Source: Ottowia sp. (GTDB lineage: Bacteria > Pseudomonadota > Gammaproteobacteria > Burkholderiales > Burkholderiaceae_C). Taken from it: DNA of 64,000 nt. The notes below the pieces were generated by a model. It did not search any database and was not told the origin of the DNA. It worked only from the letters and a program-made list of their open reading frames with translations. Where the stretch lies: NCBI GenBank assembly GCA_023228705.1, contig JALOAS010000003.1:13113-77112 (forward strand), read 5' to 3'. A program made the translations under genes and the position numbers. Shown in pieces: positions 18,339-27,174 of this stretch; positions within the stretch are counted from its first letter, which is position 1, and every line of letters begins with the position of its first letter.

Positions 18339-20174
18339 ATGACCACGATCCAGCCCATCCGAAACATCGCCATCATCGCGCACGTTGACCACGGCAAGAC
18401 CACGCTGGTCGACCAGCTGCTGCGCCAGTCCGGAACGTTCGAGGCACATGAGAAAGTGATCGATACGGTCATGGACAACCGCGACATAGAACGCGAGCGC
18501 GGGATCACCATCCTGGCCAAGAACTGCGCCGTCAGCTGGCAGGGCACGCACATCAACATCGTCGATACGCCCGGGCACGCGGACTTTGGCGGCGAGGTCG
18601 AGCGGGCGCTGTCGATGGTCGACGGCGTGGTCCTGCTCATAGACGCGCAGGAAGGGCCCATGCCGCAGACCCGCTTCGTGACGCGCAAGGCGCTGCAACT
18701 GGGGCTGCGCCCCATCGTGGTCGTCAACAAGGTGGACAAGGCCGGCGCCGACCCGGACAAGGTCATCAACGCCACGTTTGACCTGTTTGACAAGCTGGGG
18801 GCTTCGGATGAGCAGATGGATTTCCCGGTGGCGTACGCGTCGGGGCTGAACGGCTGGGCCGCGCTGGAAGAGGGCGAGCCCGGGCAGCCCTGGAGCCCGG
18901 ACCTCACCCCGCTGTTCGAGCTCATCCTTGCGCACGTGCCGCCGCACCAGGGCAGCGCGGACGATCCGCTGCAGATGCAGGTCTCGGCGCTGGATTTCTC
19001 CACCTTTGTCGGCCGCATCGGCGTCGGACGCATCAACGCAGGCACGCTGCGCCCGGGGCAGGACGTGCTGGTCATGGCCGGCCCCGACGGGCGGCGCCAG
19101 CGCGCCCGCGTGGCCGAAGTCCTGACCTTTGCGGGACTGGACCGGGTCAAGGTCGCGCAGGCCGGCCCGGGCGATATCGTGCTCATCAACGGCATCGCCG
19201 ACCTGGGCATAGGCGAGACCGTGACCGACCCGCAGGATCCGCAGCCGCTGCCCATGCTCGAGATAGACGAGCCCACGCTGATGATGAACTTCAGCGTCAA
19301 CACCTCGCCCCTGGCCGGGCGCGACGGCAAGTACGTGACCAGCCGCCAGATCTGGGACCGGCTGCAGCGCGAGTTGCATTCCAACGTGGCGCTGCGCGTG
19401 CGCGAGACCGGCGAGGACGGCGTCTTCGAGGTCGCCGGACGGGGCGAGCTGCACCTGACCATCCTCATCGAGGAGATGCGGCGCGAAGGCTACGAGCTGG
19501 CGGTATCCAGGCCGCGGGTCATCTTCAGGGAGGTGGACGGCGAGCGCTGCGAGCCCATGGAACTCCTGACCGTGGACCTGGAAGAAGGACACCAGGGCGC
19601 GGTCATGCAGGCCCTGGGCGAGCGCAAGGGCGAGCTGGTTGGCATGGAGCCGGACGGGCGGGGCCGCGTGCGGCTGGAGTACCGCATCCCGGCGCGCGGG
19701 CTGGTCGGCTTTTCCACCGAATTCCTGGGCATGACGCGCGGCACCGGCCTCATGAGCAACGTCTTTGACGGCTACGAGCCCTACAAGGGCGAGGTCGCCG
19801 CGCGCCAGAGCGGCGTGCTCATCTCCATGGACGACGGCGAGGTCTTTGCCTACGCGCTGGGCAAGCTGGACGACCGCGGCCGCATGTTCGTACAGCCGGG
19901 CGACACGGTGTACCAGGGCCAGATCGTGGGCGTGCACAATCACGACAACGACATCGTCGTCAACGCAACGCGTGCCAAGCACCTGACCAACTTTCGCGCC
20001 ACCGGCAAGGAAGACGTGGCCAAGATCACGCCGCCCATCACGCTGTCGCTGGAGTACGCCGTCGAGTTCATTGAAGACGACGAACTGGCCGAGATCACGC
20101 CGCACCACATCCGGCTGCGCAAGAAGCACCTGGACCCGCACGAGCGCAAGCGGGCAGGCCGCCAGGGGAACTGA
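18339..20174 (+). CDS. typA: Ribosome-associated GTPase TypA/BipA
   Basis: Translational GTPase related to EF-G, involved in ribosome assembly and stress adaptation. 611 residues, near the 607 of E. coli. G1 motif AHVDHGKTT (residues 14-22), switch region RERGITILAKN, DTPGHADFGGEVER, and NKVDKAGA. The C-terminal domain has the BipA-specific stretch ending RKKHLDPHERKR. The start is set at the ATG giving MTTIQPIRNIAIIAH. Last gene of the rimP operon; no T-tract terminator is visible in the 158 bases before the convergent smpB. Confidence 0.97.
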   Translation: MTTIQPIRNIAIIAHVDHGKTTLVDQLLRQSGTFEAHEKVIDTVMDNRDIERERGITILAKNCAVSWQGTHINIVDTPGHADFGGEVERALSMVDGVVLLIDAQEGPMPQTRFVTRKALQLGLRPIVVVNKVDKAGADPDKVINATFDLFDKLGASDEQMDFPVAYASGLNGWAALEEGEPGQPWSPDLTPLFELILAHVPPHQGSADDPLQMQVSALDFSTFVGRIGVGRINAGTLRPGQDVLVMAGPDGRRQRARVAEVLTFAGLDRVKVAQAGPGDIVLINGIADLGIGETVTDPQDPQPLPMLEIDEPTLMMNFSVNTSPLAGRDGKYVTSRQIWDRLQRELHSNVALRVRETGEDGVFEVAGRGELHLTILIEEMRREGYELAVSRPRVIFREVDGERCEPMELLTVDLEEGHQGAVMQALGERKGELVGMEPDGRGRVRLEYRIPARGLVGFSTEFLGMTRGTGLMSNVFDGYEPYKGEVAARQSGVLISMDDGEVFAYALGKLDDRGRMFVQPGDTVYQGQIVGVHNHDNDIVVNATRAKHLTNFRATGKEDVAKITPPITLSLEYAVEFIEDDELAEITPHHIRLRKKHLDPHERKRAGRQGN

Positions 20175-20332
20175 CCGGCGCTGCTGCGGCGCGGCCGGGC
20201 CAGCGCGCCCGGGTACAGGATGGCGCGCGTGCCGGCGGCATCTTCAAACGGGAACTGGGCACGCGTTCCCTGCGCGCCAGCCAACAGCCGCGCACCAAGC
20301 AGGGCAAGGCGGTCCGAGCCGGGCGCCCGGAG

Positions 20333-20812
20333 TCACGTCTGCTGCGACTTCAGTGCACGCTGCATCTCGCGCCTGGCGTCGCGCTCGCGGATGGTCTGCC
20401 GCTTGTCCCAGGTTGCCTTGCCCCTGGCCAGCGCGACCTCGCACTTGACGCGGCCCTTGCTCCAGTGCAGGTTGAGCGGCACCAGCGTGGCGCCTCGTTG
20501 CTCGACCTTGCCGATCAGGCGCTCGATCTCGCTGTCATGCATGAGCAGCTTGCGCGTGCGCAGCGGATCGGCCTGGACATGGCTGCTGGCCGTCCCCAGC
20601 GGCGTGATCTGGCAGCCGATCAGGAACAGCTCGCCATCGCGGATGACGACGTAGCCTTCGGTCAGGTGCACCTTGCCTGCGCGCAGCGCCTTGACTTCCC
20701 AGCCCTGCAGCACCAGCCCGGCCTCGAACCGCTCTTCTATCGTGTAATTGAAAAAGGCCTTCTTGTTGCTCGCAATGATCGAGCTGGGTGGCTTGGGTTT
20801 CTTCTTTGTCAT
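20333..20812 (-). CDS. smpB: SsrA-binding protein SmpB
   Basis: Binds tmRNA (SsrA) and guides it to stalled ribosomes for trans-translation. 159 residues. Family landmarks are [33 protein letters not shown], and the basic C-terminal tail that enters the mRNA channel. The start is placed at [11 protein letters not shown]; a longer reading to 20941 adds non-conserved residues. It is divergent from ratA, with 206 bases between them. Confidence 0.96.
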   Translation of the reverse strand: MTKKKPKPPSSIIASNKKAFFNYTIEERFEAGLVLQGWEVKALRAGKVHLTEGYVVIRDGELFLIGCQITPLGTASSHVQADPLRTRKLLMHDSEIERLIGKVEQRGATLVPLNLHWSKGRVKCEVALARGKATWDKRQTIRERDARREMQRALKSQQT

Positions 20813-21018
20813 GTTTGGCGCCGTGGCGTAAGACTCTTGCCTAAAATCGGACGTTGGTGGAGGCGTTTGAAGCGCGAAAGCCCGGCATGTGCCGGCTGCG
20901 CCAGACAATACCGCAGGTTGCGGCGCGCGCATGAAGCGCACGATTGACTCGGCACCCGGGTCTCCACAACCATGCGCACACGCCGGCGATGCGGCTGGGT
21001 GGCCTGAACAAGCATACT

Positions 21019-21465
21019 ATGAAAACTGTACGAAAATCAGCGCTCTTGTGGTACAGCGCCCGCCAGATGTACGACCTGGTGACCGACGTGCCCCGCTATC
21101 CGGAATTTCTTCCCTGGTGCGATCATACGCGAGTGATTGCAGAGGATGAAGGGGGCATGACCGCGGAAATCGGCATGGCGTACAAGGCATTGCGCAAGAG
21201 TTTCGTGACGCGCAACGAGCATGTCCCGGGGCGCGAGGTGCGGCTGCATCTGGTCAAGGGCCCGTTTTCAAGCCTGCAGGGCCGCTGGACCTTCACGCCG
21301 GTGGGCGTGGCAAGCGACCAGGCCTGCCGGGTCGAGCTGACGCTGACGTATGCGTTCAAGGCGCCCATGGCTGCGGTTGTCGGTCCGCTGTTCAACCGCA
21401 TCGCCAACTCCATGGTCGACGCGTTTGTTGCGCGCGCCGAACAAGTCTATGGAGCCACCGCGTGA
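21019..21465 (+). CDS. ratA: RatA/Coq10-like START-domain protein (ubiquinone-binding type)
   Basis: 148-residue START/SRPBCC-fold protein of the RatA/Coq10 family. E. coli RatA has been reported to block 70S association, while related proteins bind ubiquinone; which activity applies here is not decided by sequence. The N-terminal RKSALLWYSARQMYDLVTDV and YPEFLPWC are diagnostic. The start is placed at MKTVRKS because the upstream in-frame sequence is unconserved. Its stop overlaps the GTG start of rnfH, the same pairing as in E. coli, and it is divergent from smpB. Confidence 0.92.
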   Translation: MKTVRKSALLWYSARQMYDLVTDVPRYPEFLPWCDHTRVIAEDEGGMTAEIGMAYKALRKSFVTRNEHVPGREVRLHLVKGPFSSLQGRWTFTPVGVASDQACRVELTLTYAFKAPMAAVVGPLFNRIANSMVDAFVARAEQVYGATA

Positions 21466-21806
21466 CTGCTCCCGGACCCGCATATTCCGCGCCCATCCGG
21501 GTTTCCATAACCTGGTCGCCCGGTCCGCGCAAGACGGAGGCCATGGCGCTGGAGCTGCCGGCGGGCACTACGGTGCAGCAGGCGCTGGCTGCTGCCGGCC
21601 AAGCGGCGCAAGACCTGCATGCGGTCAGCATCTGGAGCCACAAGGTCAGGCGCGACCACGTCCTGCAGGACGGCGACCGCATCGAGCTTTGCCGTTCGCT
21701 GCAGGTGGACCCCAAGCTGGCGCGGCGCCGGCGATTTGCACGGCAGGGGGCAAGGACGGCAGGCCTGTTTGCCAGGCGCCGGCCCGGCGCCAAGCCCGGC
21801 TATTGA
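21462..21806 (+). CDS. rnfH: RnfH family ubiquitin-like protein (UPF0125)
   Basis: 114-residue beta-grasp protein of the RnfH family. The core IRVSITWSPGPRKTEAMALELPAG and DRIELCRSLQVDP match the family. The C-terminus is strongly basic (PKLARRRRFARQG...). It starts with GTG overlapping the ratA stop (GTGA), so the two are translationally coupled. Molecular function unknown. Confidence 0.88.
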   Translation: MTAPGPAYSAPIRVSITWSPGPRKTEAMALELPAGTTVQQALAAAGQAAQDLHAVSIWSHKVRRDHVLQDGDRIELCRSLQVDPKLARRRRFARQGARTAGLFARRRPGAKPGY

Positions 21807-21839
21807 AGAAGCCGACAACGCACGATGGGCCGCCGGGCG

Positions 21840-22349
21840 TCAGCAATCTGACGCAATGATCTCGTTGGCGCGCTCGAGTTCGGCCGCGCGTTGTGCATCG
21901 TCAAGGACAATGCGCTCCCCGGCATCATTGACGCGCGCCATGCGCATGCCTGACTCCAGCGTCCGCTTGCTTTGCTGCGCTCGCTCGCAGTTTTCAGCAC
22001 GTGCCGCCTGCTGCTGGCGTTCCTGCGCCTCAAGGCGTGCCTGCTCGGCTGCTTCTGCCGCCTGCCGCTTTTGCTCCAGCTCGGTATCGGCCCCGTTGCC
22101 TGTCGGCTCCTGCGCAGCATCCACCCGTTCTTGCGGTCCGCTGGCGGCAGGCGCCGCGCGCGCAGCGGCTGCTGGCGCCGTCACATGAGGCTGCTTGAGT
22201 ATGTTTTGTTCCGGGATGTCCGCAGGCGGCATCTGGTCGCTGAAGACATGGCGGCCGTTGTGATCCAGCCATTCAAACTGGGCCACGGCAACCTGGCTCG
22301 TGCACAGGGCGGCAACGGCAGTCAGGGCAAGAAGAAGGGCACGTTTCAT
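21840..22349 (-). CDS. DUF4124 domain protein, exported
   Basis: 169-residue secreted protein. A Sec signal peptide spans about residues 1-23 (cleavage near AVA-Q). It is followed directly by a DUF4124 domain (FEWLDHNGRHVFSDQMPP), then an Ala/Gln/Glu-rich coiled-coil stretch (residues 85-125). Function unknown. It converges with rnfH, 33 bases apart, and is divergent from guaB, with which it shares a roughly 100-base promoter region. Confidence 0.85.
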   Translation of the reverse strand: MKRALLLALTAVAALCTSQVAVAQFEWLDHNGRHVFSDQMPPADIPEQNILKQPHVTAPAAAARAAPAASGPQERVDAAQEPTGNGADTELEQKRQAAEAAEQARLEAQERQQQAARAENCERAQQSKRTLESGMRMARVNDAGERIVLDDAQRAAELERANEIIASDC

Positions 22350-22399
22350 GGGGGGCTAGTTTAGCGGTGTTTTGCCATTGTGTAACGCGCGGTGTCTGA

Positions 22400-23917
<1,518 letters not shown>

Positions 23918-24020
23918 CAGCGGTGGCGGCAGCTTCATCGCCCCCTCTCTCCATGTTGCGCCGGACCGGACGGCTGGCGCACGTGCCCAAGTGCCTGTCT
24001 GACCCTGAATATTCACTGCC

Positions 24021-25634
24021 ATGCCCTACGACAAAATCCTCATACTTGACCTGGATTCCAGCCTCACGCGCCTGCTTGCGCACCGCATCCGGGCCGTCTA
24101 TGTCTATTGCGAGGTGCATCCGGCGGATGTCAGCGACGCGTGGCTGCGGCAATACGCCGAAGACGCCGCAGGACGTCTGAAGGGCATCGTCATAGCAGGC
24201 GATGCAGGAGACGACGGCGCGGCAGCCGGAACACTGGCTCCGGCGGTGTTCGACCTCGGCATTCCCGTGCTGGGGATAGACGCGGGCATGCGCCTCATGG
24301 CGACGCAGCTGGGCGGCGCCGTGCAGAAGGCGCCAGCCACTGCGCTGGACTCTTTGGAGGTGCGCGCGCACGGCCACAAGCGCCTGCTGCTTGGCATAGA
24401 AGATTTCCAGTCGGACCGGGGCCATGGCATGCTTCATGCCTGGATGCACGAAGGCAGCCAGGTCAGCGTCCTGCCCCCCGGCTTCAGCCGCATTGCCAGC
24501 AGCGCCGGCTGCGCCATTGCGGGCATGGCCGATGAGGCACGGCACCTGTACGGTCTGCAATTTCACCCGGAAGTGTCGGCAACCCGGCAGGGCATGCCCA
24601 TCCTGACGCGCTTTGTCCTGGACATCTGCGACGCCAGTCCGGACTGGGTCATTGGCGATCATGTTGAAGAGGCCGTGCGGGCCATACGCGAGCGCGTGGG
24701 TGACCAGCAGGTCCTGCTCGGTCTCTCCGGCGGCGTTGATTCCAGCGTCACGGCCGCGCTCATCCACCGCGCCATCGGCGAGCAGCTGACCTGCGTATTC
24801 GTCGATCACGGCCTGCTGCGCCTGAACGAAGCGGAAAAGGTCATGGCCATCGTTGCCGACAAGCTGCGCGTGCGCATCATTCACGTGGACGCCAGCGCCC
24901 AGTTCCTGGGCAAGCTGGCAGGCGTCAGCGACCCCGAGCAAAAGCGCAAGATCATCGGCCGGGAGTTCATCGATGTCTTCAAGGCCCAGGCCGCCAGGCT
25001 GATGCAGGCCAGCGGCGCGGACAACCGAATCCGCTTCCTTGCGCAGGGGACCATCTATCCGGATGTCATCGAGTCCGGCAGCAAGAAGAAGGTGGCTGTC
25101 AAGAGCCACCACAACGTGGGCGGCCTGCCCGAAGAGCTGGGGCTGGAACTGCTCGAGCCGCTGCGCGACCTGTTCAAGGACGAAGTGCGCCAGCTGGGCC
25201 TGGCGCTGGGGCTGCCGCGCAGCATGGTGTACCGCCACCCGTTCCCAGGCCCGGGGCTGGGCGTTCGCATCCTGGGTGAAGTCAGGCCCGAGTACGCCGA
25301 CATGCTGCGCGCGGCGGACGCCATCTTCATCGAGGAACTGCGCAACGCCAGCGTCGGCCAGAGCGGCCAGAGCTGGTACGAAGCCGTGGCGCAAGCCTTT
25401 GCCGTCTTCCTGCCGGTGCGCAGCGTGGGCACCACAGGCAGCACCCGCACCTATGAATACGCCGTTGCGCTGCGCGCGGTACAGACCGGTGACTTCATGA
25501 CGGCAGAGTGGGCGGACCTGCCCCCCGACCTGCTGCGCAGGGTCAGCACGCGCATCATCAACGAGGTGTCCGGCATCAACCGTGTCACCTATGACATCAG
25601 CAGCAAGCCGCCGGCGACCATAGAGTGGGAGTGA
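24021..25634 (+). CDS. guaA: GMP synthase with a degenerate glutamine amidotransferase domain
   Basis: Amination of XMP to GMP using ATP. 537 residues. The synthetase half looks complete: P-loop LSGGVDSSV, the XMP-binding [12 protein letters not shown] and [14 protein letters not shown]. The N-terminal class I glutaminase half keeps the overall fold, including His182 and Glu184 in FHPEV. However, the nucleophile elbow normally reading GICYGMQ is GIDAGMR, so the catalytic Cys is Asp87. The oxyanion-side SGGPES-type motif is also lost (IAGDAGDD), as is FGSQ (LDSS). The enzyme is therefore predicted to need free ammonia or a separate glutaminase. Whether a second, normal guaA exists elsewhere cannot be seen. 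Confidence 0.95.
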   Translation: MPYDKILILDLDSSLTRLLAHRIRAVYVYCEVHPADVSDAWLRQYAEDAAGRLKGIVIAGDAGDDGAAAGTLAPAVFDLGIPVLGIDAGMRLMATQLGGAVQKAPATALDSLEVRAHGHKRLLLGIEDFQSDRGHGMLHAWMHEGSQVSVLPPGFSRIASSAGCAIAGMADEARHLYGLQFHPEVSATRQGMPILTRFVLDICDASPDWVIGDHVEEAVRAIRERVGDQQVLLGLSGGVDSSVTAALIHRAIGEQLTCVFVDHGLLRLNEAEKVMAIVADKLRVRIIHVDASAQFLGKLAGVSDPEQKRKIIGREFIDVFKAQAARLMQASGADNRIRFLAQGTIYPDVIESGSKKKVAVKSHHNVGGLPEELGLELLEPLRDLFKDEVRQLGLALGLPRSMVYRHPFPGPGLGVRILGEVRPEYADMLRAADAIFIEELRNASVGQSGQSWYEAVAQAFAVFLPVRSVGTTGSTRTYEYAVALRAVQTGDFMTAEWADLPPDLLRRVSTRIINEVSGINRVTYDISSKPPATIEWE

Positions 25635-25704
25635 CCAGCACCTGCCGGCCAAGACTGGCGCGTAGCATAGCTCGGTCTTTGGCGTGCGGGCAGTGTTTTC
25701 GGGA

Positions 25705-25873
25705 GTTGGACGGGGCGGCTTGAAAAGCAGATGCGAGCAAACGGACTGCGGCGTAGTTGCGGTGCATTGCGGTTTTCAACGATGCCGGATGCGCTGCGCT
25801 TATCCAGCCTACGCGGACCCCCGCCGATCCAATTCTCGTAGGGTGGATAAGCGCAGCGCATCCACCGCCTGCC
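25705..25873. repeat. REP/MITE-like element copy A with 27-bp inverted arms
   Basis: About 170 bases nearly identical to 26711-26882, in the same orientation, with weaker similarity extending some 20 bases further upstream. It contains inverted arms 25787-25813 and 25837-25863 (27 bases, one mismatch) separated by 23 bases, which would form a long hairpin. The arm contains GGATAAGCGCAGCGCATCC. Not coding. Confidence 0.8.
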
Positions 25874-25981
25874 CGCATGAATAGATTTCCCCGGCAGATT
25901 GCCCGGCTGGCGCGCGAATTTGGCCCCACGGGGCAGACCATCCACATGGTAAAGGCGACCTTTTTCTACCCCGGCGTCCTC

Positions 25982-26166
25982 AGGAGCCTGTCGGACTTTG
26001 GTCCAATCTACTGCGCCGGTGGGACAAGCGGTCCATTTTTGCCCGCTTTTTCGTTGCATAGCTGGGCTATGCGCCTCAAAATCAAACAAAACTGTCCTCG
26101 CTTTCCCACTCGGTTGGCTTCGCCGCTCTTCGAGAACGCTACGATCGCCAAAGCCCGACAGGCTCC
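25982..26166. mobile_element. MITE-like element, 185 bp with 19-bp terminal inverted repeats
   Basis: The ends are GGAGCCTGTCGGACTTTGG (25982-26000) and its reverse complement with one mismatch (26148-26166). The interior has no credible gene. This is the architecture of a non-autonomous transposable element. No clear target-site duplication was recognised. It sits just downstream of ridA, between the ridA stop and element copy A. Confidence 0.6.
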
Positions 26167-26198
26167 CAGCTCGTACCCCGGGGCAAGCGCCGGCCAGT

Positions 26199-26582
26199 TC
26201 AGTCCAGCGCCATGATCATGTCAATCTCCACTTGGGCACCGAGCGGCAAGGCAGCCACTTCGATGGTGGTACGGGCCGGGTAGGGCTTGGTGAAATGGTT
26301 GGCCATGACGGCGTTGACGTGGGCAAAATCGGACAAGTCAGTCATGTAAATGCCAACGCGTACGACTTTGGCGAAGCTGCCGCCGGCAGCTTCGCACACG
26401 GCCCTGAGGTTTTTGAATGCTTGCCGAGCCTGTGCTGTGATGCCGCCGCCGACGAGCTTCATGGTGGCCGGGTCGAGCGGGGTTTGACCGGAGAGGTAGA
26501 CCGCGTTGCCCATCTTGACTGCTTGCGAGTACGGGCCAATGGCGGCAGGGGCGGCGTCGGTGTGGATGAGCTGTCTGGACAT
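26199..26582 (-). CDS. RidA-family reactive imine/enamine deaminase
   Basis: 127-residue YjgF/YER057c/UK114 family protein that hydrolyses reactive enamine/imine intermediates from PLP enzymes to 2-oxo acids and ammonia. Conserved IGPYSQAVK near the N-terminus, YLSGQTPLDP, the substrate-binding Arg104 in PARTTIEVA and Glu119 are present, matching the active RidA subfamily. The start MSRQLIHTDAAP is preferred over a longer reading to 26654. It stands alone, flanked by repeat elements. Confidence 0.93.
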   Translation of the reverse strand: MSRQLIHTDAAPAAIGPYSQAVKMGNAVYLSGQTPLDPATMKLVGGGITAQARQAFKNLRAVCEAAGGSFAKVVRVGIYMTDLSDFAHVNAVMANHFTKPYPARTTIEVAALPLGAQVEIDMIMALD

Positions 26583-26710
26583 GGTGCGACTCTGGTGTGC
26601 GATGAAATGCGTGAGTGTACGACGGCACGCCCCATGAATTGATCGGGCCAACACCGGCTATTTTTGAAGACCGTGACCCCGTATGCGTGCGCCGGCTGGC
26701 CGTTTGCAGG

Positions 26711-26882
26711 GTTGGACGGGGCGGGGGGCTTGAAAAGTAGATGCGAGCAGACCGACCACGGCGTAGTTGCGGTGCATTGCGGTTTTCAGCGATGCCGGAT
26801 GCGCTGCGCTTATCCGGCCTACGCGGACCTCGCTGATCCAATTTTCGTAGGGTGGATAAGCGCAGCGCATCCACCGCCTGCC
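26711..26882. repeat. REP/MITE-like element copy B with 27-bp inverted arms
   Basis: Second copy of the element at 25705-25873, with a few substitutions and a small G-run expansion. Inverted arms lie at 26797-26823 and 26846-26872 (two mismatches). The two copies flank ridA as direct repeats about 1 kb apart, so recombination between them would delete ridA. Confidence 0.8.
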
Positions 26883-27174
26883 AGTGCCGCAGGGCGCCCG
26901 AGCGGGTCATGCGAAACGGCCGGGCCCGGCCGCGCAGGTTCGAATCTCCAGGGTAGCGGCCGGCTTGCATGGCCGCGGCCTCTCGTACCGAGCCGCCATG
27001 GCCTCCCCGGGTGAAGAAACGGCTGCCCTGCAGGTCCGAGCCTGTTGCGCTTCAAGACGTCAATGTCCTTATACTCATTTACTCACTTGTGCGTCCCAAA
27101 CAAGCCGAAACAGGCCGCACCGTCGCCCAAGGCGTCAATTTGGGTCAACATATTGAAATCAGAGAGAATCAATC
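26883..27174. other. Gap upstream of the reductase-patatin gene
   Basis: About 290 bases without a recognisable gene. The first half is GC-rich, the second half noticeably AT-richer. TATACT at 27070-27075 could be a -10 element, with a poor TTGCGC 19 bases upstream. AGAGAG at 27161-27166 lies eight bases before the TTG start of the downstream gene and is its likely ribosome-binding site. Confidence 0.35.

Noticed and set aside
26935..26950. tRNA-like T-loop sequence GGTTCGAATC
   Set aside because: The flanking bases do not form a T stem beyond two pairs, and no acceptor, D or anticodon arms were found.
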